From: Purpureocillium takamizusanense | Taxonomy: Eukaryota > Ascomycota > Sordariomycetes > Hypocreales > Ophiocordycipitaceae | Direction: 5' to 3' | DNA length: 64,000 nt | Assembly (NCBI RefSeq): GCF_022605165.1 | Contig: NC_063079.1 | Location: 382,001-446,000 of the forward strand | Shown: in pieces, positions 44,090 to 54,536 of the stretch | How the letters are laid out: every line of letters starts with the position of its first letter | How positions within the stretch are numbered: the stretch's first letter is position 1 | Notes under the pieces: model-generated | Told to the model about the DNA's origin: nothing | Seen by the model: the letters and a program-made list of their open reading frames with translations, nothing else | Databases searched by the model: none | Position numbers and translations under genes: made by a program

Positions 44090-45112
44090 TCATGGCTTTT
44101 CGTGTACAAAGCTGCTCTGCCCGCCGTCCAGCTCCGATATCTCCAACGGATTCTGCTTCTCCCATCCACCACCGCCCCCCATCTCCTGCGGCTCCGGCCC
44201 GGCGGCCTTCGTATCCAACAGCTGTTGCTGCTGCTTTTGCCCCTCTTCAGCGTCGCGAGACCCAAGATCCCCCGGCGTCTCGTGGGTCGCGTCGCGGCGC
44301 CTCTGCCAGCGCCTCCACAGCAGGAAGCCCAGGCCCCCCAGGACAACGAGCACGGCAAGCGTCACGCCGACGCCGATGCCCGCCGCCGCGCCGTGGGAGA
44401 GTGTCGTCGAGCCACTACCGCCGCCACCCCCCGTCGAGGAGGGCGCGGTCGACCGCGTGGGGGTCGGCGTCGAGACCGCCGCGGTTGTGGTGATGGTCGT
44501 CGGGGATGGCGCTGCTTTGCGGGGGAGGGATACGTTGAAGTAGGCCGACTGGTCCTTGACTAGTGTGGTGCCCGCGTAGACGTGCACCAGGTAGCATATG
44601 GCGTCGAAGGTGGCCGGCACAAGGTCCTCGTCGCCGATCAGGGTGACATTCCAGGGCATGCTCGTGGTGGCCTCGGACAAGTTGCCTAGACCTGGGTCAG
44701 CATGCACGGCACGAGCGAGGGAGAGAGAAGGTCGAGCGTGGAGTAACGGCAAAGATGTCAGACGACTTCTCCCCCGCGCGCTCAAGAAGGAACAAGAAGG
44801 AAGGGGGAGGCCTGGTGTCTTGCCATCTGACGGGGGCGCCTTACGGTAAATTATTCGATACGTGGCGTCGTCGGGATGCTCAATCCTCCTGGGGAACTCG
44901 AGGCCCAGCACCAGGTCGGTTTCGTTGGGCGTCGTGAACTTCCACTCGACGGTGATGTTCTTTCCCCACTCATACCGCGGGTTGTCCTGATACCTGTCGG
45001 CCGTGGAGGAGAATGGCGGCGGGTGGACAAAGTCTGCGGCGGTGCGCCTCGTCCCGACGAGGCCCGTCAGGACGGCCGCCAGGAACACCAGCAGCAGCGG
45101 CCGAGTCACCAT
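44090..45112 (-). CDS. secreted single-pass membrane protein, Ser/Thr-rich stalk
   Basis: Two exons (45112-44845 and 44691-44090), 289 residues. The signal peptide (RPLLLVFLAAVLTGLVG) is followed by a small extracellular beta-type domain with sequons (WGKNITVEW, NETDLVLGL, MPWNVTLIGD), a Pro/Ser/Thr/Gly-rich stalk, one membrane helix (IGVGVTLAVLVVLGGLGFLLW) and a roughly 70-residue basic then Gln-rich cytoplasmic tail. This layout matches the WSC/sensor-like or Kre9-like membrane proteins common in ascomycetes, but I do not recognise the domain itself. The 153-nt intron at 44692-44844 contains no in-frame stop, so I inferred it from the splice sites and from the poor composition of the stretch it removes. 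The start ATG at 45112 puts the signal peptide first. Confidence 0.72.
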   Translation of the reverse strand: MVTRPLLLVFLAAVLTGLVGTRRTAADFVHPPPFSSTADRYQDNPRYEWGKNITVEWKFTTPNETDLVLGLEFPRRIEHPDDATYRIIYRKAPPSDGKTPGLPLPSCSFLSARGRSRLTSLPLLHARPSLSLARAVHADPGLGNLSEATTSMPWNVTLIGDEDLVPATFDAICYLVHVYAGTTLVKDQSAYFNVSLPRKAAPSPTTITTTAAVSTPTPTRSTAPSSTGGGGGSGSTTLSHGAAAGIGVGVTLAVLVVLGGLGFLLWRRWQRRRDATHETPGDLGSRDAEEGQKQQQQLLDTKAAGPEPQEMGGGGGWEKQNPLEISELDGGQSSFVHEKP

Positions 45113-46179
45113 AGCGGGCGGCAAATTCACCACCCACTAGTACCGCTACCGCCACCAGACGACGACCATTAATTACCCTCTGAGGCCCCTTTCCCAAAGC
45201 CTCAACCGCGGCCCACGGGCGTATCGGGCGGATGGGGAGTCCACAAGGGGACAGGGCGGCCTTCTAGCCGGCGTGGTCTCGCAGACGTGCAGTACTTGGT
45301 AGAAATAGACGCGCGCGATGGTCAATCGACTCGCGAGCAGAAGAAAAGGGCAAGATCTGCCGGGGGAGGAGCGAGAAAGGGGAAATTGAGCAGGGCCGTT
45401 ATTGTACCACCCTACGGGTAGAGAGAGAGGGGGGGAACGAGGAGGATGAACAGCATAACAGGGTGCTCGTAGCCCTTCTACGCTGCGCCCTCTCACCTTC
45501 CCCGTCTGTCTCTCTCTCTCTCGCTTCGCAATCACGTGGGCCCACGATGCAGCAGAACCCCCCGTTGGGCGCATCGTGGCACAGCAGATTATTCCCTCTC
45601 ATCTTTCCTGATGTTGGTTGGAGGTGCATGGCATGGGGATCCGCGACGCGCGCAACGGGGCAGCAGACAGGCAGGGGCGAGGTTGTTGGTCGGTCGGTCG
45701 GTCGTGTCGCTTCTTGGCCGGTCCGGCTGGGGCCCTTTTTTGGTGTAAGTGCCAATCTGATGAGAGACCCCAGTCACCCAATCGCGCCCGTGACGGTTGG
45801 CGAGTTGTAATAGTAGTGCTTCCATGCCAACAACAGCGACCGCACATGCAGCTGCCTGGGGTGTTTTTTCCTGTCCCCTACTTTGGATCTGGACGAGGGT
45901 TCCTCCTCCCCCACTCACAGATGTGTGGCAATTCGTTCCTGGAAGCATGAAATCTTACACATAGCAACTGGGGTTGAGCCACACACTCATCTGACCCTCC
46001 GACGCCGTACCGACCGTTCCCCCCGGCCGGACCCGCTGATCCACCAAGCCCGTGGGGTGGGCCGAGCCTCTCAATCCCCCCTCCCCCCTTTTTTTTCTTC
46101 AGGGTCTTCCCCCCTTGCTGCGTGCGCTCTTAGGCCGTTCAAGGGCTCGGGAAGCGGGTATCCCATCGCTAAACGTTTC
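45113..46179. other. intergenic region before tRNA-Thr
   Basis: About 1.07 kb with no supported gene. It includes the promoter side of the - strand membrane-protein gene, and its right end is T-rich (46090-46098 is a T run) just before the tRNA. Confidence 0.55.
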
Positions 46180-46262
46180 GCCCTTATAGCTCAGTGGTAG
46201 AGCGCATCACTCGTACCACCTGTGATATGATGAGGTCCGCTGTTCGATCCAGCGTGGGGGCA
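46180..46262 (+). tRNA. tRNA-Thr (anticodon CGT), intron-containing
   Basis: An 83-base gene with an intron at the canonical site. The acceptor stem pairs gccctta (46180-46186) with tgggggc (46255-46261), including two G-T pairs, and A46262 is the discriminator. The anticodon stem CATCA/TGATG encloses the loop CTCGTA plus A, with anticodon CGT at 46212-46214, reading ACG. An 11-base intron (46216-46226) sits after position 37. The T arm is CGCTG, TTCGATC, CAGCG. Confidence 0.94.
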
Positions 46263-47361
46263 AACCGCGATTTTCCTTTTTGTTACTACGTAGTCTTTTT
46301 TTATTCCTTTTTTTTTCTTCTTCTTATTCTTGGGTTGTTCTGCTTTGGTCGAGTTCACGCCTACATGTAATCATCGCTTGGGGGAGGGGAGACAGAGAGT
46401 GTGTGTATGCGAGGACTGCAACGGACATGGTCCCTGTGGCGCCTCAAACCCCGTACATAAAACTGGGCGCTCTGCCCGTTCTACGCCTCCATAGCTTATT
46501 TCCTTCGCGCAGCGGCCCTCGTCAAATGTTCATCATGCCTTCGGCGTTGTTGTTGTTGTTGTTACTGTCGCCGTCGCCGCTGCTTGCCCACCACCACTGA
46601 ATGAATGGGCTTCGCCAGAGCAACTCGAACAGACGGCCCCATCACATTGACGACAAGCGCAGAGAAAAGAGCCCCAAGGCCCAAGACCGGGCCACTCACT
46701 CAACTCACCCACCCACACTCGCTCACTCATCACCACTCATCATCATCACCACCACCACATCACACACACGTCCAACCACGCGCCGATACTGCGCCTCACG
46801 AGGAGACAGACACATGCCCAACTCGGCGTTCACCCCCCGTCGTCGCCGCGTCCAACACGGATGCCCTCACGTCACAGTCCCCATCGTCCCCTCCCCCCCC
46901 CGGGACTCCCGAGCGGCTCTACCGCCTTTTTGAACCCCTTTGTCGTAGCCCCTCCGACCCGAGCCCAACCCAACCCAACCCATGCTCGCCCACGTTGCCA
47001 TGGGCTGGGCGCCTCGGCAATCGCTGCGACTCTGGATGCGCTCCTGCCCGTCACTCTGAAACACGTCGTCGAGAACTGACAGGCCTGAGTAAGACAACAG
47101 CGGCAACCCACCTGCCATGCACGCGCCTGACCGCGCCGTGCTTCACAATCGATCAATCTCACAGTATGCTTCGTAGCGCTCTCGTGAATCTGCCTGTCTT
47201 GTACTGTCGTGTCCTAGGTTCAAGGGTATCTCTTGCGCTGCTCCCGACAATCATGATTAGCGCGCCATTCTCCCATGCTAGACCAATAAAAGCAACCCTT
47301 CTGCCGTCCAGAAACTCGGTACACCGTGCCCAAACCGTGGTGCAAAGTCATTTGTCCCCTT
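46263..47361. other. intergenic region after tRNA-Thr
   Basis: About 1.1 kb lies between the tRNA and the 3' end of the next - strand gene. A T run follows the tRNA (from about 46298), consistent with polymerase III termination. Several pyrimidine runs and CACA-type repeats occur, but no coding frame is convincing. Confidence 0.55.
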
Positions 47362-48588
47362 CTACTCCTCCTTTCGCAGGACTCGCTCATCTTCCCTATC
47401 ATCTGCGTGCCTCTCGCCCGGCTCTTCCTGGGGACTGGCCAGCGGGCTCGTTGCGATGGCGTTTGCTCCGCTGATGCTGTCCGGCCGGCCGTGGCCCAAG
47501 AGTCCGCTCCGTACGCTTGCGCCGTCTCCCTGTTTCGTCGTATAAACGCTGTTGCGTTCTCCCTGCAGCGTAGACGCCACGCCTGTGGCCGAGTAGATGC
47601 TTGTGCGCTCTGCCCCGATGCGCGAGCTGCTGCCATGCAGCCCCGGCGCCGTCGAGCTTGCGGCCGGGTCCACCGAGGCGCTCAAGACGCTCAATGGCAA
47701 ACTCTCCCGGCTTCCGCCCCAGAGAGACGACGGCGCTAGGGCGCGGACCGAGGCATCCGTGTCCATGGAGCGGCGTCGGCGCCGCTTGCTAGATGACGCT
47801 AGGGTCAAAATGGACGCATTGTCCGTCAAAAGGCCGTTGGCCGTCGCCGCCGAGTAAGTCGTCGGGTGTCCCGTGGCGGGGGTGGGCGCTAGATGGGCCG
47901 GTATTGCCGAGGCGGGCGACGTGGTCGGAAAGGGCTGGCTGAAGTGGATCGACTGCGTGTTGCTGTGCTGAGCCTGCCCAGATGCCTGGTGACCGTTGGG
48001 GGCCAATGACTGGATGGTCGTCAGGGTCGTTGTCAGGGACCGCACCGAGGGCGCAGGGCTGGAAAAGGTGCTGTCTCCGCCTCTTCTCGAGTCAATGCCT
48101 CCGCCCACGGTGCGGCTCGTGCCCGCAAGCGAGCTGGGCGCAATGATTGAGCGCTGTCCCTCGTTCTCCGTCGATGCGGTGCCGGCCATGCTCCGGCCTC
48201 CGGCAGTCATCGGCGCGTGGTCATCCGCGTCGGCCGAGACGCGAGTCGCCCCATCCGTCGACACGATGCTGCCCGTCTGCGCCGTGACAAACGAGTAGGA
48301 ACTCCCGTTCCCACGACTGTTGACGGTGCCGTTGCCGTTGACGTAGTCGTCGGCATGGTTGTGATTGCCGCCGACGTGACCCGATTGCGGGTAAGGGTTG
48401 TTGAGTTTGCCCCTCTTGATCTTGGTGTGTCGCTTGGGTCGGTCGCCATCCGACGAGGACTTGAAGTTGGTCAGTCGCTTGACCCAAGTCGAAAACGGTC
48501 GCCGGCGGTGCGCCTGTCGGTCTGCAAGCTCGTCAGCACGCTTGTATGTCCAGGACCAGCCGCAACGAACGCCGTTGAGAGCGGGCAT
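47362..48588 (-). CDS. Ser-rich conserved fungal protein of unknown function
   Basis: Single-exon model of 408 residues from the ATG at 48588. The N-terminal block (about 15-60: KRADELADRQAHRRRPFSTW and KRLTNFKSS, then KIKRGKLNNPYPQSGHVG) is the kind of strongly conserved segment found in a Pezizomycotina protein of unknown function. The rest is low complexity, rich in Ser, Thr, Asn, Gly and Ala, with an Arg-rich run (KRRRRRSMD) and repeated Ser-rich motifs typical of a disordered, phosphorylated protein. No catalytic or membrane segment is seen. An upstream exon is possible, because the first 15 residues have weak composition. It runs divergently from MLH3. Confidence 0.72.
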   Translation of the reverse strand: MPALNGVRCGWSWTYKRADELADRQAHRRRPFSTWVKRLTNFKSSSDGDRPKRHTKIKRGKLNNPYPQSGHVGGNHNHADDYVNGNGTVNSRGNGSSYSFVTAQTGSIVSTDGATRVSADADDHAPMTAGGRSMAGTASTENEGQRSIIAPSSLAGTSRTVGGGIDSRRGGDSTFSSPAPSVRSLTTTLTTIQSLAPNGHQASGQAQHSNTQSIHFSQPFPTTSPASAIPAHLAPTPATGHPTTYSAATANGLLTDNASILTLASSSKRRRRRSMDTDASVRALAPSSLWGGSRESLPLSVLSASVDPAASSTAPGLHGSSSRIGAERTSIYSATGVASTLQGERNSVYTTKQGDGASVRSGLLGHGRPDSISGANAIATSPLASPQEEPGERHADDREDERVLRKEE

Positions 48589-49654
48589 AATGGATGCTGC
48601 CGCCGAGCTGTGCCGGGTGGTCGAGCAGATGAGGCAGCTTACCGTGCGGCTCGGGCGCAATATCTGTAGTGGCCATAAGGACGTATTTGCTTCTGCTGCA
48701 GCACAAAAGCCTGGCGGGCTTGGGCTGCGGTCAGCGGACAGCTGGCGCGTCAGGCCCAGCAACGAGCGAACGTCGGGCACGGGCGTCGACAACGGTGTCT
48801 AGTGGCGAAGACGGTAAGCGAGGCGAGACGCAGACGCAGATTGGCAATGCGAAGTAGACGACGGGAAGAGCGTTGACGTTTGGGCGAGAGGTTGATAAGG
48901 TTTCGTATCGACGTTGGACAGTGGGCGACGTTTGATGATGCGAAGGCAAGGTAACCCTGGTAGGCGTTGCCGGTACGTTAGTGTCGCTCCGTTGCGTGCC
49001 AATGCACTGGTGAGGAGGGCGGACGGCACAGTGCGACAATGGCTGGGCCGAGCTGGACTGGGCAGCTTGAGCCCCCGCCGGGCAGGCCCGCTCGTAATTG
49101 CTGCCCATGACGCATGGGCCCTCTGGACCTGGACTGCGGCGGCTGCCTTGGGGCCTTGCTGCTGTTGAGCTGATGAGAGGAGGGTCCAGGCGTCATCACG
49201 TGATAGCGGAACGAGTCGGAATGAAGCCCCGTGCCACGGGCCGACATGCCCGCGTCTCACATGAGACACGAGACGCAGGTAGTGCGAGCAAGTATCAAGG
49301 CCTCATCATCGCTCATCATTCTACAGACATTCCAAGTAACAGGTCTGGGCCGCCGCACGTCGGCAGCCCAGAGTCGATCATCTGCTGGGCGGGTAGGCCG
49401 CACAGTGCGCATCGGCTGGAGAGACACTACCAGCTGCAGGTGCAGGCCCTATGGAGTTGCCGCTGCGGCGCGACGTCACTGATACGTGCATTGACAAAGT
49501 CTCAGCTCAACCCAGTTTCATTATCGATAGGCCGACTGCAGATTAAGAAGCATCCAACTTCCTGCCTTCGCTTTGTGCCCACAGGCGACGGGACTGCAGC
49601 CTGTCCACTGCGCCCGTGGTCCCCAAACAATCATCGCACAATGGGGCTTGTGCC
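48589..49654. other. divergent promoter region shared with MLH3
   Basis: About 1.07 kb between the starts of the - strand Ser-rich protein gene and the + strand MLH3 gene, so it should hold both promoters. No supported coding frame is seen. Confidence 0.6.
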
Positions 49655-52349
49655 ATGTCCATCCGTCAGCTCCCTGACCATGTCATTGACAAGCTCAAGT
49701 CCTCGGCCGCCGTCACCTCGCTGAACGGCGTCGCGTGCGGGCTCGTCACCAATTCGCTGGACGCCGGCGCCTCGCGTATCAACGTTCGCCTCGACTTTGC
49801 CCGCGGCGACTGCCTCGTCGACGATGATGGCTCCGGCATAGAGCCTCGCGAGTTTCTCGAGGACGGCGGCCTTGCCAAGCTCCATCGTATGTAGCATCGC
49901 GCCCCATGCTGCGACTCAAGCCTGCTAACTTAAGGCAAGACACCTCCAAGATCCCCGAATCTCCGGCCCTCCATGGCAGACGGGGTGACTTCGTTGCCGC
50001 TGTGGCGGCTCTGTCAATGCTTTCGGTGGCATCCCATCATTACCGACACATCTCGTCGGCTTACCTATCGATACACAACTCTCAGGTCTTGGCCCGGCGT
50101 GTTCCAGCACCCCCAGAACAACGTTTCGACGTCTTCGACCATGGCACCCGGGTGTCCGTCCGCTCTCTGTTCGGATCCATGCCTGTCAGGGTCAAGCATC
50201 GAGCGTCGGTTTTTCGGGAGCGTTCCGCCATCGACAAGGAATGGGGCAGCCTCGTTCGGGAAGTCATGACAATGCTACTCTCATGGCCGAGCCAGTTGTC
50301 CGTGTCGTTACACGAGGCGAACACCCAGCGCCAATTACGGCTCAAGTCCGGTTGCAACACAGATCTCGTTGCGCGGGTGTCCAGTCTCTTCGTTCAGGCG
50401 TCACTGGCCGATTCCGCGGACGCCTCATCGTGGGTCCCCGTGTCAGCTTCATCTCGCCAGGTGCGCATTAAAGGATGCGTGTCCACAACTCCGGTTGCTA
50501 CAAAGCGGTCGCAGGCCATGAGCCTCGGCATTCAGGCCATACTAGACAGCCACGACTCAAACGTTCTCTACGACGCCGTCAACAAGGTGTTTGGCAACTC
50601 TAGCTTTGGTGTTGTTGAGGATGCTGAGGGAGCAGGCCCGAACTCAAAGCTCCGAAAGGGGCTTGAACGATGGCCCATGTTCTACTTTCAAATCCACTTG
50701 CTCGGATCCAGCGTCCAGTCGAGAGGACTTGATGACTCTCAGAATGCGCTGAGTGACATTGCGGGCTTGCTGCAGACGATCTCCTTTGAGTTCCTCAAGA
50801 AGCATCGCTTTCGGCCTCTGGCCATCGAAAGACTGTCAGACAAGTCAATATTCTCTACAGCAAAGGTGCTGAAGCGCTCAGGCAAGTCATCCAGCCGGTC
50901 ACCTGCACCATCACAGGGAAGAACCAGCCCGCCGCTACCTCGTGACTCTGCTCGCGGAGTCAGAGCAGAGAGCCCCTTTGGCGATTGGCATCGCGAGAAG
51001 GTTGGGTGGGCAATGTCCAATCTCCACGGTCCAAAGCCACTGCCGAATGAACGGGGCCGGAGGCAATCTCCAGGCGCAGGTAGACGACGCCTGGTAGGCC
51101 AAGGTGGAAAACTCGTCCGCAAGCCGTTCGAAGACCCTCTGATGGACGAGTCAGAGCCCGTCCAGTCCGCGGATGGCGTCGTCAGAGCCAATTCCGCCTC
51201 CGAGTGCGCACCTGACGCAGGGCACCAAACGAAGCGTCTCCGAGTCCTCGCGAGCCGGCCCAAGCCTGCTCCTAGCCCATGGCTTCAGGGAATTCTCGAC
51301 TCATGGAGGAATCCGGTCTTTGAGACCGCTCCGACAGCAGTGCCCCAGATTTCTGGTGATGACCCCGTGGGCATCCTATATCGAGGCACGTCAGGCTTGC
51401 ATCACTGCCAGAGCAAAGAAGCGAACGTCAATCTCGAAGTAGGATCCGTCAGCCTTGCCGGACGTCTCTCGCGTTCTGCCATGGCTGAAGCAGAATTTGT
51501 CGCCCAGGTCGATCGCAAATTCATTCTCATCAAGCTGCCTTTGGTGTCAGCGACTCAAATGCCTGCTGACAGAAAATCGCAGGCACTAGTCATGGTGGAC
51601 CAGCACGCAGCCGACGAGCGATGCCGATTGGAAGAGCTCATGGCGGGATACTTTAATAGAGATGCAGATCTCGTCAAGCCGGTGACGCAGTCATTGGACC
51701 AAGACATTGTATTTGAAACGCCGAAAGGGGAGGGTGAGCTCATCGATCGTCATCGCGGCCATTTCCAGGCATGGGGCGTCTCTCTTGTTGTCGAGTCGGA
51801 ACCAGGCGCGTTCACGGTCAGGGTCACGGGCCTCCCGCCGAGTATACTCGAGAGATGCCGCGGTGAGCCTCGCCTCATCATCGATCTAATACGCAAGGAG
51901 ACGTGGGCGCTGGAAGACAGCAACGCCGTTCCAGAGCGGTCCCTCTCGCGGGAGGCGCGCAGGTCATGGCCGTCTTGGTTCCGCGGCTGTCCACCGGGGA
52001 TCCTCGAGCTGCTCTTCTCGCGGTCCTGCCGCAGTAAGTGACCACCCAGGCAGCACGACCCATTCAGGCACTTGAGCAGGAAGGGCCACGGTCTCTAACA
52101 CACGTGTCCTTCTTCGCAGGCGCCATCATGTTCAACGACGAGCTGACGCCCGACGAATGCCGAGCGCTGGTGGGACGGCTCTCGCGGTGCGCATTCCCGT
52201 TCCAGTGCGCACATGGGCGGCCGAGCATGGTGCCGCTGGCGGATCTAGGTCCGGGAAGCAGCCGCATCGGGGGCTGGCGGGACGGGACGGCCATCGAGGC
52301 GGAGCGGTGGAAGAGCTGGTGGATGGATAGGCAAGACCAGGGACAGTGA
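49655..52349 (+). CDS. MLH3: MutL homologue MLH3 (mismatch repair and crossover endonuclease)
   Basis: Nuclear MutL-gamma subunit, which pairs with MLH1 to nick DNA in mismatch repair and to resolve meiotic joint molecules as crossovers. Three exons (49655-49886, 49940-52033, 52120-52349) give 851 residues. The N-terminal GHKL ATPase has NSLDAGA (Asn 33) and DDDGSGI, but the position of the MutL catalytic Glu (Glu29 of E. coli MutL) is Gly 29. The C-terminal endonuclease domain keeps DQHA(x)2E(x)4E (Asp 631, His 633, Glu 637, Glu 642), with [16 protein letters not shown] across the last exon junction and [11 protein letters not shown] near the end. The first intron is placed to join LH to HTSK, as in this family. 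The 5' end is well supported because the first ATG begins the ATPase. Confidence 0.93.
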
Positions 52350-53549
52350 GGCAGTGATGCTCGGAACTTGACCGAATAGGGGGATGCGGACTGTGGCTGG
52401 TGATGGCTTGTTTTGACGTCGGTCGAGCAGACACATCACGAAGTAGAGCATCAAGAGTTCACAATCGGCGAACAACAGCAAGGGAAAAACTACTTTTCGA
52501 CCTGCCAAATGATCGGTTCCTGGTCAGACATGATGCCTTGATTATGCTATGTGCCTTTCGACTGCAGGCATGACGCCCCTCGTCGACCATCTTTGTTTCT
52601 AATCTGCTCGAGACGGATCTCGCGCGGGCCGTGCTCTGAGCATCTGCCTCTGCGCTCTACCTGCCTCTCCCTCGCCATTACGCGCACGCAAGTGACGAGA
52701 TCTGATGGCCCTGCCCTGCCCTGCACTGGTCTACCGACCCAGGCACGTCTGTCATCAAAGGCGGCCAAGCTGGCGCGGAGCCTCGCCCTCTCCGGTCTCC
52801 CATCCTCCCCCCTCCACCACGAATCTCCCGTGCAATGCGGTTTGGGTATCTATCATACACGTACATAGTTAAGCGAACGCACGCGCCTCCCCGTGCGGCT
52901 CTGCTCATTTCGTTTACCCATCCCTCCAGGATAGGAAGCCCCCTACGCAAGGTGGCACGCACGCTCGCACGCCCCTCATTATAATTCCATCCCCGGACGT
53001 CGCTCCAAATGCGAGAAAATGCGTGTCGTTTCGTTTCTTTGTTTCGAACCTCTCGCGCGCGAAAAGAGTCCGAAGCGCCTGTATGCAAAGATGCAAGAGA
53101 CTTCCCCCGCAACAGCGGCCGTTGTGTCGTGTTTCGTCCCAGAGGGGATTGCGCAGAATCCCATGAGGAAAGGGACAAGTGTACATGCAAAAAAGGAAGA
53201 AGAAAGCGCGCGGGTGAAGTTTGACGTTCCCCTCGCACGTCATGTATGGACCAGGGACGCGAAAAACGAGAATGCGTGGGCAAATGCAGCAAGCTTATGA
53301 TGGGAGAAAACAAACGCCGATCATGCTGAGATTTCGTCCTTGCCGTGGTCGTCGTCTGTGGCGGCAGCGGCGAAAGATTGCGAAGGACGTCTAATATGGG
53401 ACGAGCGCCCGCGGGAGAGGGCAGCGCGAGTAGATTCGGAGGAGCAGCGACAGCAACAGCCGCGAACCGCCAGTCGGGGCCACAGAGTGAGCGGTCGTGC
53501 GCGCGTCGTACCGGATATATGTGCGAGCGAGCGGGTGGGTTGGGCGCGC
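52350..53549. other. convergent intergenic region
   Basis: About 1.2 kb between the 3' ends of MLH3 (+) and the LicD-family gene (-). Long open frames exist on the - strand, but they are Arg-rich and unlike any family, so I regard them as chance frames in GC-rich DNA. Confidence 0.55.
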
Positions 53550-54536
53550 TCAGGGGTTCGTGTTGAGGCGGCCGTCGCGGATCATCTCGAGGCGCTTGCG
53601 CTCGCGGGCCTCTTCCTTGGCCCGCCTCTCGTCCTCGGCGTCCATGCGCACCCACTGCTTAATGTCGCGGTCCCAACGATGACTGTATGATGGCATGCAC
53701 CTTGGTCAGCATGGATCCAATCTCGGCATGTACTAGGGCATGTCTCCAAAAGGGGGGAGATTGTCTCATTACCTCTCGTGCTCCTCGGTGACGAGGCTCT
53801 TGGCACCGTACTCGTCGACGAGAATCTGCTCGAAGCTGTAGGGGACGAGAGCGCGGACGCCCTCGAACTCGGTGCGGCGCAAGGGCCACAGATCCTGGCT
53901 GGCGTAGTGGTGAAAGTTCTTGCAACTCCAGAAGCCGGGGCGGTCAACCTCGCGCTCGCGGACGCCTGTGATATCGACGAACATGCCGTTTTGCATGTCG
54001 ATCCAGCGGGCATCGATGATGTTCATGCCGTCGCCCTGGTCGATGTCGGAGTGGTGGGGGTTGACATCGAGGACGTACTTGCTGACGGAGCCGGGGCTGG
54101 ACGACGAGTTGAACGAGTGCTCGGTGCGGTTTAGGTGGTCACCCATCCACTGCAGGGTGGCATTGCTGACCTGGACGTCGAGGTCGTAGTCCCAGGGCAT
54201 GATCTGGCCGTTCCACCACCATCCGAGGAGAGTGCCGTGAGCGATCCATGTCTCGGCGCCGGCAGCATCCATAACGGTCAGGTAGCTGCGGATGAGGTCG
54301 CGGAGGACGGCGGTGTGTTGTTCGTAGGGAACCTCCTCCTTGAAGTAGCGCAAGTCGTAGTGACCGAGGGCGAGGCTGCCCCAGGGCTCGTGGAAGTACT
54401 TTGTATCGTCGTCGCGCTTGGCGAGCTCGGGGTTGGGGTTGGCGACGGCGGAGGAGGCGAGCGGGACGAGGGCCGACGCCGCGGCAAGGACGAGTGCGGC
54501 GGCCCTCATCAGGGAGGGTAACCGGAGTATGGTCAT
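53550..54536 (-). CDS. LicD-family secretory protein (Mnn4/mannosylphosphate-like)
   Basis: Two exons (54536-53773 and 53682-53550), 298 residues. A signal peptide or anchor (MRAAALVLAAASALVPLASS) leads into a LicD/fukutin-type nucleotidyltransferase-like domain with YFHEPWGSLALGHYD, then GTLLGWWWNGQIMPWDYDLD, the family hallmark with its acidic DxD-type metal site, and later NIIDARWIDMQNGMFVDIT. Related proteins act in phosphate-linked sugar transfer onto glycans in the Golgi (yeast Mnn4 and relatives), and that role is plausible here. The C-terminus is Lys/Arg/Glu-rich (RAKEEARERKRLEMIRDGRL). The start at 54536 is chosen because it places the signal peptide first. The substrate is unknown. 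Confidence 0.85.

Noticed and set aside
52678..53655. A 325-codon - strand frame between MLH3 and the LicD-family gene
   Set aside because: It is Arg/Pro/Ser-rich, overlaps the supported end of the LicD-family gene and matches no family.
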